Origin: Trebouxia sp. TZW2008
Lineage: Eukaryota; Chlorophyta; Trebouxiophyceae; Trebouxiales; Trebouxiaceae
Length of the DNA: 64,000 nucleotides
Direction of reading: 5' to 3'
NCBI GenBank assembly: GCA_002118135.1
Contig: BDIU01000110.1
Location: 1-64,000, forward strand
This document shows positions 53,755 through 64,000 of the stretch, piece by piece (position 1 is the stretch's first letter; each line of letters starts with the position of its first letter). The notes beneath the pieces are model-generated. The model was not told the DNA's origin, made no database searches, and saw nothing but the letters and a program-made list of their open reading frames with translations. A program made the translations under genes and the position numbers.

Positions 53755-55447
53755 CTCAGGTGTATGTGATGCAGAGGCAGCAGAATCCCTCAGCTCCTTC
53801 CCAGGACCAGCAGAACAGCAGGTACTAGTTGCGGTTGCCTGAGCGCATAGCACACAAAACACAGGCGATCAAGCAGCTATTCTGAGATGCAACAGAATGA
53901 CTGCCGTACATACTGCGTCCCGTATTATAGTTATTAAGTACGGCATGATCAGTGCGTTCCAGCTGGAGACTTGCTAAACAGCTGATCTTTGTTACTCACC
54001 TACTGCTTGACTCCTATTGCATCCTGAGTCAGGACCAATTGTACAGTTGTTCAGACAGTCTCCAACCATCAGCACGCCTTCTGTACCTACCTGCCTAAAG
54101 CGTCCTGAGAGGCTAACATTTGACTTGTCAGACGTTTGCAAATCTCAATTGCATGTCATGTCTGCCATCTGATTGCTGAGGGCTTACAAGCGTAGCCGAG
54201 CTTGAACTGAGGGCAGATGTGTTGCCAGCACCATTTGAGCAGACTTGCCTACCTCATGACAGTGAGTTCTGTCATAGGCGCTCTCACGCTCAAGTCACCA
54301 TTGAAGTTGACAGAGAACATTATAAGCGATGGCCAGCCAATCAGTCTGTTTGCATGTGTCAAAACCTGATGAAATGTTGAGCCAATCAAAAACAAAATCG
54401 AATTTGCATAATATTATTATGTGATGATGTCTTTGACCGAAAAGCGAACTCAGGGTGTCACTTTCAGGTGTGAAACAAGAAGCATCCTGCTGCCTAAGCG
54501 GCTGTCTACTATGGCATTCAATCGCTAAATGGCACACATCAGTCTCTAGCTTATGGCAGAGCAAAAAGGAGGGAGATCGCACCTAGCACTTGTGCTGGAA
54601 AGTTTAAACATTTATTGTACAGTACCCCCAGAAAGTTTTGCATCGCACGTGTGCCCTATTCAGCATGATAGTAATCAGGCTCAGACTCAATCATCGCTTG
54701 AGCACAACTCAGCTGCCCAGTGACTAACCATACACTGCATTCTGAATCCAAAACAGGCTTTGAATTCAAACTCTGGCGCGTTCTTCGGATCGTATTTGAG
54801 AGTAGGAATGGACTGCTGCGCAGCAGCAGCTAAGCTAAGTCAAAGTCAAAGTCAAGGGGCAAGGGGTGGGCCAAACGCTGGCAATTTTTGGACAGGTGGG
54901 GCAATAGCTAGTAGAAGCCAGTGCAAGTGGTCTGACAGGAAACGGAGGTTTGCTGCCTGCAGAAGCGCTACCTGTAGCACAGGAGAGCCTGTGCAGGCAG
55001 CAGGCTTTTGCCCCTTTTTGTGCAAACTGTTGCTGTTGCTTGCCTACTGCTTTGCTGCAGAAAATGGATACTACGTTTCAAAGCTGGCCTATTTGCCCAA
55101 AAGCGTTGACCGTTTGAAGGTATCGCTGTGTGCCTTTCTAGTGTGCCAGACAGCCATAAAATGGGGCTTGCACTTTCCTAGGTGGTTACTGCCTACTGAC
55201 ACAGCACACTTGATCAGCGCATAACTTGCGCAGTGATGGTTTTGCCGGCCGATGACTCCAGATCGAGAAAGGTATGCGCTTGATCTACCTGCGCCTGGCC
55301 GCACCGCCGCGCAGATCGAATGATGAGCTGTAGGCACATGTCGGAAGTAGCAGGTATGACCTAGTGGTGCAAATCTTATTTGGGGTACTGTATTACTATT
55401 AAAGAGGAGGGAGATCACGCAGGGATTGGTTTCGGAGCTGACACCAT
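53755..55447. other. Intergenic gap with an unassigned ORF
   Basis: A plus-strand frame at 54760-55224 (154 codons, Ser/Gly/Arg-rich start, MNSNSGAFFGSYLRVGMDCC) includes a possible exon at 55061-55120 (acceptor ctgcag, ENGYYVSKLAYLPKSVDRLK, then gtatcg). No family recognised; it may be a small transit-type gene or a 5' exon of the next gene. A short (aat) run lies in the isoamylase intron at 52556-52572. Confidence 0.3.
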
Positions 55448-58400
55448 ATGACTTCTCTGTTCGATGCTCTGCTCGGCGGTCCTTGCGGAAAGCGCAAGCG
55501 GAACACCGAAAGCGTACAGCAAGTAGCAATGTCGCTGATCAGGCACCAATGCAGCATGTTCGAAGATGAAGCCCCGCACCTGAGATACGATCAGTACCGA
55601 GGCACAGAGCCTCAGGATCACATAGACAAGCTTCAGGCGGAAGCGTTGGCCGTCGACAAGGAAGCCGACCACAGGAAAGTTGGACTGAGCATTCATTGCC
55701 GGCCTTTGCCACCGGAGCCAACTTGGTGCGAAGAGATTATTTGCCTGGTCAGTCCTAACATCAGGCAACAATACATAAACATGATTTCAAATGGCAGACG
55801 TTCAAACACATGGGAGCATCTCAGTGTGAATGCCTTGCAGGTATCAGTGGGCGCTGAAAGCCACGCAGGCAGGATCTTGGCCTACCAGATCCAGCGCAGC
55901 CACCTACGCTGGCACAGCAAGCCCTTTCATTATTTCCTAGAGGTCCCTGGGCATACACGCTGTAACATAGCCAATGCAGTCTTCAATCGGCATGGCCGTC
56001 TCAAGGAACACCTGTATGGCAACTTTGCTGAGGAGACCGATCAAGGTGCAGCACGTTCTGGTGCAACAATGCAGCGGCTTGCACACTCTTAATTGCAATT
56101 CAAGCAAACAAGGCTCATGGTTCTGATCATTTGCATGACAGGTTTGCTGCCCACAAAAAGTTACCATGAATCAGACATATGCATAAAGCAAGGACAAGCC
56201 TGACTCTCATCATGCTGAGTTGTTGGCTTCAACACCAAAATAAAGGCTTTGTGCTTAACATAGGCGAGCTGCTTTACATCAGAGAAGTGAAAATCAAGCC
56301 AGCTCTCAGAAAGAAAGGCCTGGCATGCCTTGCCGTCAAACAGCTTCTACGCAAGCTTAGCCAACGGCATAAGCAGAACACACCTAACTCAGAGTGGTGG
56401 TTTGCTGGTGAGTATGCTTGCCAAATGCTGCAAATCTGTATGTCACTGCAAAGCTGTTGTACTCAGTGAAAAGCAGTCAGCGCGCTGATTGAATACTGGC
56501 ATAGACATTTTTTCCAAGCTGTACATTACACATTTGTAGCTTTTGCTACAACCACTTTTCCCACAACCTTGTGAACTAAATTCTGCTTATCCAGGACCCA
56601 AATCTGGCCTAAAACAGCATTTTTTACACCCGAGCATGCTGAGTCAAGATCTGGACATGCATGGCTCATCAGCAGCTGACAATCCATATCTGCTTGTAAT
56701 AATGCATCTAAAAATTTGCAACGTCCAATTAGCTTTTGAACCTGCATTACATGGTAGCAACTAACAACACATGTCTGCTTGCAGTTATGCATCCTGAGGA
56801 GTGCGAGGACAGCTGGCGTCCAGCTGGGTTCAGAGTGATAGACAAAACTAGCTTCTTGGGTTGCTGTGCTATGAAGGGTCACAGTTGCTGGAATGAAAGC
56901 ACAACAGACCCTGCACCAGCAGTAGACACTATCCAATTGCCCACAAGCACATTAGACAAGGCACTTGTAGATTTGGTGATTGCCAGCGATTTTGACAAGG
57001 ACCCAGACAAGCGAATGAAGGCCTTCAAGCTGTTGAAAGCTGGTGCTAACATGAAGACATCGCTGTAAGTGCCTGCAGCAGTCAGACATGGAGGTTGCAT
57101 CCATCCAAGACTGGGCCCTGAGTGCTACTGCATATTGTGTGCATGTCATCTATCTGCAGTGAATGGACCAAAACATACATGAGGTTTGCTGTTTCAGCTG
57201 TGCACACTGACTGGCCAGCAGATAGTAAGTAGTGCATAACACGTACAGATATGTACTGATAGGCACAACCAATTGCAAGACGGTGGTCGCTGAGCAGCTT
57301 TGACATTGCCTGATGCATGCTCCTCTCACGTCTTGGCCTCATTCTGGTGCGCCAACTGGGCTATTGTTCTGTACGACGCAAAATGTCATGTTTCTAGTGC
57401 ACACACCTGTAGGATGCTGACCAAATTTCACGGTTGCAGGGCCATTCAATATGCAGTCATTGCCGGCCAAGTGAGAGACAATGTATCCTGGCTCATCGCC
57501 AATGGGGCAGACATCAACCAGCAGGACAGTGCAGGCAACACAGCTCTGCACTTTGCTGCCTACAGCGGTCAGCCCAAGTTGGTCAAGCAACTGCTGAACA
57601 TGTCTGCCAGTCCTCAAATATGCAACAAGTCGTAAGCCCCTCAGCGATTCCCGGCATCACAGGATCTGTATCACTACGCCATAGCACGCAATTTCCCCAT
57701 GCACTATATCAGGGACATGCAGACCCATAAAAGTATGAATGTATCAAACAATGACACAACTGCCACCCATGTAATATTGTACTGATAAGGCTGACGCATG
57801 ATTGTGGCAGACAGCTTTTGAGACTGCAGGGCATGTACACGCACAGGCAGGCACAAAGCCGGCATGCACAGCAATCTTGCCTGTCAGTGTACACATGTTT
57901 GACGTTTATGTCGCTTGACCCTGACATTGCGTGGGTAACACCCTGTTGGGTGTTTATAACGCTCAACTTGACATGCTCTATCATGGCTGTTTGAGCTCCT
58001 GCAATAGTGCAATTTCAGGTTTTGTACTATATACAGGGGTTTCAAACCAATAGAGGTATGTCTGCTAGAGATGCAGTTCTGGCGCGAGTTCAAAGATGCA
58101 TGCATGGGTGGATTCAAGTCACATGAGGCCAAGTTCATGGACGTGATTGCTGCCCTGCAACAAAGCCCACAGCGGACACAATTATTCAAGACGCTACCTC
58201 TGCATGTGGTCTGCCACAAGAACGGCTGCACCTGTTATGAATGCATTGGCGGGTTCCTCAGCCCCAAAATGGCTTTCAGGTCAGGCTTTCCTGCACTACC
58301 CAAGTGGCTAAATCCGTAGTTTTTCAAAATTGTAGAAAATTACTACCATTTTGAAAAAATAGGAAGAGCTTTTGGAGGCTGAGGGCATTTTGATGGCAGA

Positions 58401-61400
58401 ATCTTGCATCAGGCCTGCAGCAACAGGTCAACGTGTCTTTACATTTTGCCTCTGCCTTATGTCTGAGATATTTTGGCCAATTTTGATGGCAGTGACGCTG
58501 CTGCAAACTGCTCGAGGGTCTCCAATGCACGGCATGACGGTAATCCAGATTGCCAAGTGCATTTCACAAAGCATTTTCCTCTCATGAAGCTGATTCATGT
58601 GTTTAAGGATACACAGATGCCTGCAAATGCTGAAATTCATCTGTTTCAGGAATGAAGATGCAAGAAATATGACACTCTCATTTGCAGGCTTGAGAATTGT
58701 GCAGAAAACGCCTACACCAATGGCAAGGATGGAATGGAAGATATTGAAAAGTGGCCAGCGGATCTGATTGAAGGCGAGCCAGATGGGTTATGGCTGTCTA
58801 GTTTCATTCCACAAAAGTTCCTGCTAAGGGTGCGTCAATGCTGAAAGCTGCTTCATGCCCAAAGCTGCCAGGACCTGATTGCTGTCAAGTTCTTTGTCTT
58901 GTCCATTGCGTTTAGCTCTGCTCATGACAAACGCATTTCTGCTGTCTCATGACAACCTTTGAACAGGCATGCTTCACAAGCACCAGGCATAGTCTGCTGC
59001 TTCCTGACATTTCTTGCACAGCAGCACTGTACAAATGCCACACATGACTTTTCGTTTCACGGCACTGTTTGTGCAGGAGCATTGCACAAAGCCTCTCAGG
59101 AATTTCTGCCTCTTCATGAGGCTTTAAGCATTACAGATTTACACAGGGCAAGTGAAATATTGCTTGCTTTGCAATTGCAGACATCTCAGACCTGTGCAGC
59201 AGGCTTTGTGCCTCAGCCTGACCGCACCTGCTCTTCTCTAAATCCTGGTCTTGTCCAGTATGCCAAATTTGCAAACGCCACGTATTCCTGCTGTTTCCGG
59301 ACTGTGTTTGCACAGAAGCACCGCACCAGCGCCGCGCCCATGTTTTGAGTTTCATGAGTCTATTTGCGTAAATTTGCTGCAAACGGCAGCGTGGTGACTA
59401 AGCTTTTGATGCAAATGCAGACATCCCAGATCTTTGCAGCAGGCTTTGTGCATCTGTTTGACATGATCCATGACTTGCTGTCAAGGGCAACACTGCCAAC
59501 AGTTACAAACATCAAGACAAGGATAGAGCGCCTGGAAAGAATGGGCGGGAGTTCAGGAGAGGTTGGATATCCAAGTGCTGTCATAGAGTATCTGCGTGAG
59601 GGCGGCAGGTAATGACACATTTTCTTGGATTTAGTACCATGTATTGTCCTGACATCTGCAAGCTGACGGCAGAAAACAGACATTACTCTACTGAGTTTGA
59701 CACAAAGCATGGCGCCCAAAACCTTTGCGAGACAAAGTGTGCTTTGTTTGGCTTGAGGAGGTGACTTGCTAATGGCAAATGTCAGGGCCAAAGGCTGTTG
59801 TGTCAAATGCCATGATTGGCTCAAGAAACAGCGACATTTCCTGTGGGCCATTGACACATATTCAACGCCTTCAAAATTTGAAGCTCTGTTACGTATCAGA
59901 GTCACTGGCTCCCTATCCTGGACTGCTAGACTGATTCACAGACAAACTTCATGTCACTCAGATCAACAATGTGATGAATGGTTTGTTGTTCGACCATCTT
60001 CACAGATATCACTGGATATGTTGATTGAAACATTTAGATTTTTGGGCAAAATCATGCTGATGGAGGCAGGTGTCGTTTTGACTGGGCATGAGTGATCAGA
60101 AACTTGTGGCATTGAAGATGGCATCAAAGTCTGGAATGCTTGAAGTGCTGACCCTGTGAATTGCCAAAATGGCCCAGATCTTGTCCTCCTCCTGAAACCA
60201 AGGCCTGTTCGCCAGGCCAAATTGAGGCTGTAGAACTTCTAAATTTGCACTTCTTGGGTGCCTGTGTCCGCTTGTCATCATGGAACCAATTTTGTGAAAG
60301 TCCTAATCATTGTGGGCATGCAGGGTGGAGTTTGCATTGGATGCTGTTCTTGGGCGGTCCATGGAAGAAAACGAAATCACAGGTAGCTCCTTTCTCACTG
60401 CATTGACTCTTTGACAACAGATTCTGCTGAGACATGACAAGCACACGTGAGGTGACTGCTTGACAGATGCTGGAACAGGCTTTAGCTTTCAACACAGGCG
60501 CCTGCTTGCCTTGCCAGAGCATTGCTTCAGAACTCCTTTCAAGTCATTGATTGCGACGCTTTTCAAGCTTCCTTGCACCAGCTCATGATTTCTGTTCTTG
60601 GTTTCAACAGTCACTACAGCTGTTACTCCAATCAGTGCTCACGTTACAGAGTCTTGTGCCTCCCATACAGCTCTGCTCCATGTCCTGCTGACATGGTCTT
60701 CTCAGGCTTGCATGCATCTTTGATAAAAGTATTGGTTGTCAGGACATTAATCTTCTCTTCCCATGCAATCTTTATCAGCAAATATTGTTTCTTCATCCTG
60801 ACACAGACCTGACTCCCGGCCCATCATTTGCAATTTTGATTCGCAAGCATGTTACAGCAACTCAGCTTTTCAAGTGAGAGCGCAATCAACTGACTTTGCC
60901 CAGGTTTTGGTCCATTTTGCATTCTCAGTCCTGCTCACTGAAAATGGGCCCACATGGAGCTCTCATCGAATTGCCTCAACAAAGCAATCGCTTGACCTCG
61001 CCTCGGCAACCCAACTTTTCTCACTTTGCTTGCAGGCAATGGCTCTTTCAATGACTCTGGCATGCAAGATGGCATATCTGAACTATCAATGCGTGCAAAG
61101 AAAATTGAGTAGGCTTTCATACTTGGGCACTTGTGCAATGATACACTGGATCTTTCTCACATTGCTTGCAGGCAATAGCTCTTTCAACGGCTCCGGCATG
61201 CAAGACGAAAACGTGGATCTGCCAGCATGCGCAAACACTGATGAGTGTGCTTTTGTACCGAGGCATTTGTGCAATGATGTTCTTGATCTTTCCCACATTG
61301 CTTACAGGCGCGGCTTTCAAGATGAAATCATGGATCTGCAAGCGTGTGCAAACGATGATGAGCATGCTTTTGTGCTGCCGCACTTGTGCAAAGATGGACT

Positions 61401-61652
61401 TGAACTTTTTTCACATGGCTTGCAGGTGATGGCTCTTTCAACGTCGGCAGCTTTCAAGATGAAATCATGGATATGCCAGCGTGTGCAAACGATGATGAGT
61501 ATGCTTTTGTACTGCGGCACTTGTGCAATGACGGTTACATGCCCTCGGGTCCATATCTAGACGAGGAGCTTGATAGCTGTGATTGGAGCAGAGCAAACAC
61601 TAAGAAAGTCACAAACAACATGCCACCTGGTGACGGTGGCCAGTATGACTGA
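55448..61652 (+). CDS. GNAT-like plus ankyrin-repeat protein with Cys-rich C-domain
   Basis: Exons: 55448-56045, 56264-56407, 56785-57064, 57440-57631, (an unresolved junction), 58069-58279, 58688-58829, 59421-59608, 60324-60382, 61426-61652. Residues about 200-250 read LLYIREVKIKPALRKKGLAC, then LAVKQLL, an acetyltransferase (GNAT) acetyl-CoA loop pattern, followed by SWRPAGFRVID. Ankyrin units follow (AIQYAVIAGQ, then WLIANGADINQQDSAGNTAL, then HFAAYSGQPKLVKQLL). Then comes NGCTCYECIGGFLSPKMAFR, a Cys-rich block. This architecture recalls a family of ankyrin proteins best known from fungi; I know of no biochemical role. Phase between 57631 and 58069 is inconsistent, so one exon is missing or there is a frameshift. 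The last exon is preceded by a ladder of copies. Confidence 0.72.
59170..59230 (+). repeat. 5'-edge copy of GNAT-ankyrin exon 59421-59608
   Basis: ttgcag then ACATCTCAGACCTGTGCAGC, then AGGCTTTGTG copies atgcag then ACATCCCAGATCTTTGCAGC, then AGGCTTTGTG, 240 bp upstream of the real exon. Confidence 0.88.
61036..61420 (+). repeat. Ladder of three 5'-edge copies of the GNAT-ankyrin terminal exon
   Basis: Copies start at about 61036, 61172 and 61308, then the real exon at 61426 (spacing 136, 136, 118 bp). The protein pattern is QDE(I/N)(M/V)DL.ACAN.DE.AFV..HLC. The 61172 copy stays in the same reading frame as the real exon when spliced from the same donor (GNSSFNGSGMQDENVDLPAC), so it could be an alternative exon. 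The 61308 copy lacks 18 bases and is out of frame. Confidence 0.92.
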
Positions 61653-62607
61653 AAAGAAAGGGAAGAAATGTCTGTACCGGTAGGCGTCACAATGGGAGCC
61701 TATGTCTATGGAGGCAGCCTAGGACTCAGCAGAAACAGTTGTTGTCACTGAACTTTCTTGTGTGTCATGCTTTTGGTCTTGATCCGACAAGTACCACAAT
61801 CAGTTCCAAGGTTGTTTTCGCTGTTGACAAAGTATGACTGATTTCATCTGGAATACCCAGGCTTTCAGAATACTGTGGGAGTGGAATCAAGAAAACTATG
61901 CCATTAGGCATCATAAAGGCAGTCAAAATAATCTGAAAGATAGTCTGATGGCAACTTTTACCAGCAACCAGTAAATAGCAGGAGGAACGTGTCAAGGCCA
62001 AGTGGCAGTAGACAGCATACTTCAGTCCAGTATAGTGTCAGAATGCTTGTGCCCTCAGAGCAGTGCTTCACATCTGCCGTGAGGGCACATGCATTTCCCC
62101 ATTCCAGCTGACAATTAATTTTGTGGGTGTGTCCATGACGCTGATAGGCGGTGTGACTCTACATGCACCCTAATCAGGGTCAGAGGGCGCTGATGTACGA
62201 GGCAACTACATGGGTCTACTGATGCAACAGTGACTTGTCTCTTCTGATTAAACCAACTCCTCACTATGACTTGCAATGCTAATGGCTGCAGCCCATATGC
62301 CTTTGTGTGGGTTGACCGGCAACTCATTTTGCGAAAAAGCATGGCAAGTCAGGCTCATCATGACACTCATGCAAAAGTGGTCCTTCATGTCAGCACAGCC
62401 CATGCTGTTTTGTGTAGCGCTCAGAGCTGCTGGTGTACAAGCAAGCTCTTGTCACAAGCTTCATAAGCTACAGCAAACTAGGGAAACACGACAAAAGTGC
62501 TTGTGTTTCAGATTTCCTGAATTCTCTGCCTGGTGACCTACAGGCGTGCACGACCTCCGGTGGACTGATCTATGCAGTCCGATTGCGCGTCTGCGCGCGG
62601 TTCATAA
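61653..62607. other. Intergenic gap
   Basis: Holds the 3' UTR of the GNAT-ankyrin gene and the promoter of the prolyl oligopeptidase gene. A 10-bp inverted repeat (tgtgccctca / tgagggcaca) lies at about 62048-62092. No gene supported. Confidence 0.4.
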
Positions 62608-64000
62608 ATGAGCCAAGCGCGCTTGAGTGCTGCTGTGCTGGCGGTCGGCATGGCTGTGGGTTACTGCTTGTTGCATGGCGTTCCACAACCAATCGTCCGT
62701 GCCTTCGGTCGGAATGGCAGTAGGCGTACCGGCAAAAGAGCAGTGGCAGTTGCGAAAGGTACCCACTTCGCTTCTTCTCCGTGCCGATGCTGAATAGACA
62801 CAGCCCTGGCTTGCAAAGTCACGAGCGATCAGTGTTGATCGATGCAGAGGTCGCAGGAGCACCCCTCGGCAATCTGTCTGTCGAGCCGGCTCAATATCCG
62901 AAGGTAACTTCGGCACCTACAACACAGTTGGCAAGCTCCATCGCACCTTAAGAAACGCGCGATATAGCTGCCGCAGGCTGAAAATCAGCCTGCATGTATT
63001 CTGTACGTCGCGTTGCGTCTGCCAGCCGATGTGTGTCATGCTTTGCTTACTTGCATCTTGCACATGACCACAGAACTTTCCGTGTATCGTTCAAAAAGCT
63101 CTGCCCTGTAGGTCCGCAGAGACGATAGTGTTGTGGAAGACTTGCATGGCACAAAGGTTGCTGACCCATATCGCTGGCTAGAAGACCCAGACAGCAAAGA
63201 GACTCAGCAGTGTATATCCAGCTGTTGCACTTTGCCCATGCTGAATTCCATGCTGTACATAGAAGCAAGAGCAGCTTGAGCAAATGCCGTCTGCACACTG
63301 TCTCATCTGACTGTGGTGCTGCAGTTGTTAGCGATCAGAACAAGTTGACAAGCAGCGTTTTGAGTCAGTGTGAGACGCGCACGCAGTTCAACGAGCTGCT
63401 GACAGAGCTATTTGACTACCCTCGTCACTCATGCCCCCGGCGTCATGGCAAAAGGTCAGCCATGAAATGCACCTGATCGCTTGCAACAGACAAGCAAGCA
63501 AAAGCATATGTCAGGATCAGCTGCCATTGCATGGCTCAGACAAAAGCTATGCAAGCATGCACAAACAGTGCTGCCATAGCTGTAAGCACGACTTTCTAAT
63601 GTATACATGCGGTGTGTGCGTTTGTAAATTTTTGAAAAGCATGTGCAGATTCTGCGACAGCTTATCAGATCTCAAGTTCTTACAGACTCTTGCTGCATTA
63701 TGGCATCAAGAGCATTGGCCTCTGTGTGCCAGGCTGCCTGCACTCAGGGCATAGCACCTGCAGCAGTTTGTCTACAGAATGCTGTGCGCAAATCCATGTT
63801 ATTATTAGCTTGCCCTTTAATGCAGGTACCACTACAGCTACAACACAGGGCTGCAGGCTCAAAGCGTGCTGTACAGTCAAGGCAGCCTTGAGGGAGAAGC
63901 CAGCATCCTTTTAGACCCAAACAAACTCAGTGATGACGGCACGGTAGGACAGCTCCTTTAGAATATGACGTGAGTCAGCCAAAGCCCACAGTCAAAACGT
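62608..64000 (+). CDS. Prolyl oligopeptidase, 5' part (continues beyond window)
   Basis: Exons: 62608-62758, 62848-62903, 63112-63209, 63332-63454, 63826-63943, then out of the window. All junctions keep phase; the 62759-62847 intron is only 89 bases. The N-terminal exon ([20 protein letters not shown]) is a hydrophobic segment followed by basic residues ([11 protein letters not shown]), like a signal anchor or transit peptide. Then come [36 protein letters not shown] and [16 protein letters not shown], then [12 protein letters not shown]: the N-terminal signature and start of the beta-propeller of S9A serine peptidases. The catalytic domain lies outside the window. The enzyme cleaves short peptides after proline. 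Confidence 0.88.

Noticed and set aside
60874..61560. 228-codon ORF taken as one exon
   Set aside because: It runs through three copied units and their introns; the final part is in a different frame from the true exon.

Overview
The window is nuclear DNA of an intron-rich eukaryote. Base composition looks close to balanced by eye. Genes are cut into many short exons with GT...TGCAG introns of a few hundred bases, and no open frame runs at bacterial length. The gene content points to a plastid-bearing green alga: a starch-debranching isoamylase, a fructosamine kinase with a transit-like N-terminus, a peroxisomal acyl-CoA oxidase and an AUX1/LAX-type auxin carrier. I lean towards Trebouxiophyceae, but this is inference from content only. 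All exon models were built by hand by matching splice sites, codon phase and family motifs.

Layout. An M3 zinc oligopeptidase (+, 5' end outside the window) runs to 5335. Next come a degenerate LINE tail (-, 5935-6198), an AUX1/LAX-like carrier (+, 6975-13545, one apparent frameshift) and a tyrosine-phosphatase-like protein (-, 14539-16918). A mitochondrial-carrier protein (-, 18253-19525) sits head to head with an acyl-CoA oxidase (+, 20220-28561). A secreted GH18 chitinase-like protein (-, 30306-32903) is followed by fructosamine-3-kinase (+, 33794-36768). A RING-H2 ubiquitin ligase (-, 38182-43409) sits head to head with isoamylase (+, 44006-about 53754). A GNAT-ankyrin protein (+, 55448-61652) and the 5' part of a prolyl oligopeptidase (+, 62608-end) finish the window. 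No tRNA, rRNA or CRISPR array was seen.

The genes do not form one pathway. They are a usual eukaryotic mix: carbon stores (isoamylase), lipid oxidation (acyl-CoA oxidase), transport, protein turnover (two peptidases, RING ligase) and signalling.

The most striking feature is structural. Across at least seven of these genes the introns are filled with partial, decaying tandem copies of the neighbouring exon edges. Copies of an exon's 5' edge, with its acceptor, lie upstream of the intact exon. Copies of an exon's 3' edge, with its donor, lie downstream. Some exons have ladders of three to five copies at regular 120-180 bp spacing. This looks like a recurrent process that lengthens introns by duplicating exon-intron junctions, leaving many decoy splice sites and a few frame-preserving alternative exons. 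Several ACX introns also carry long near-perfect inverted repeats.
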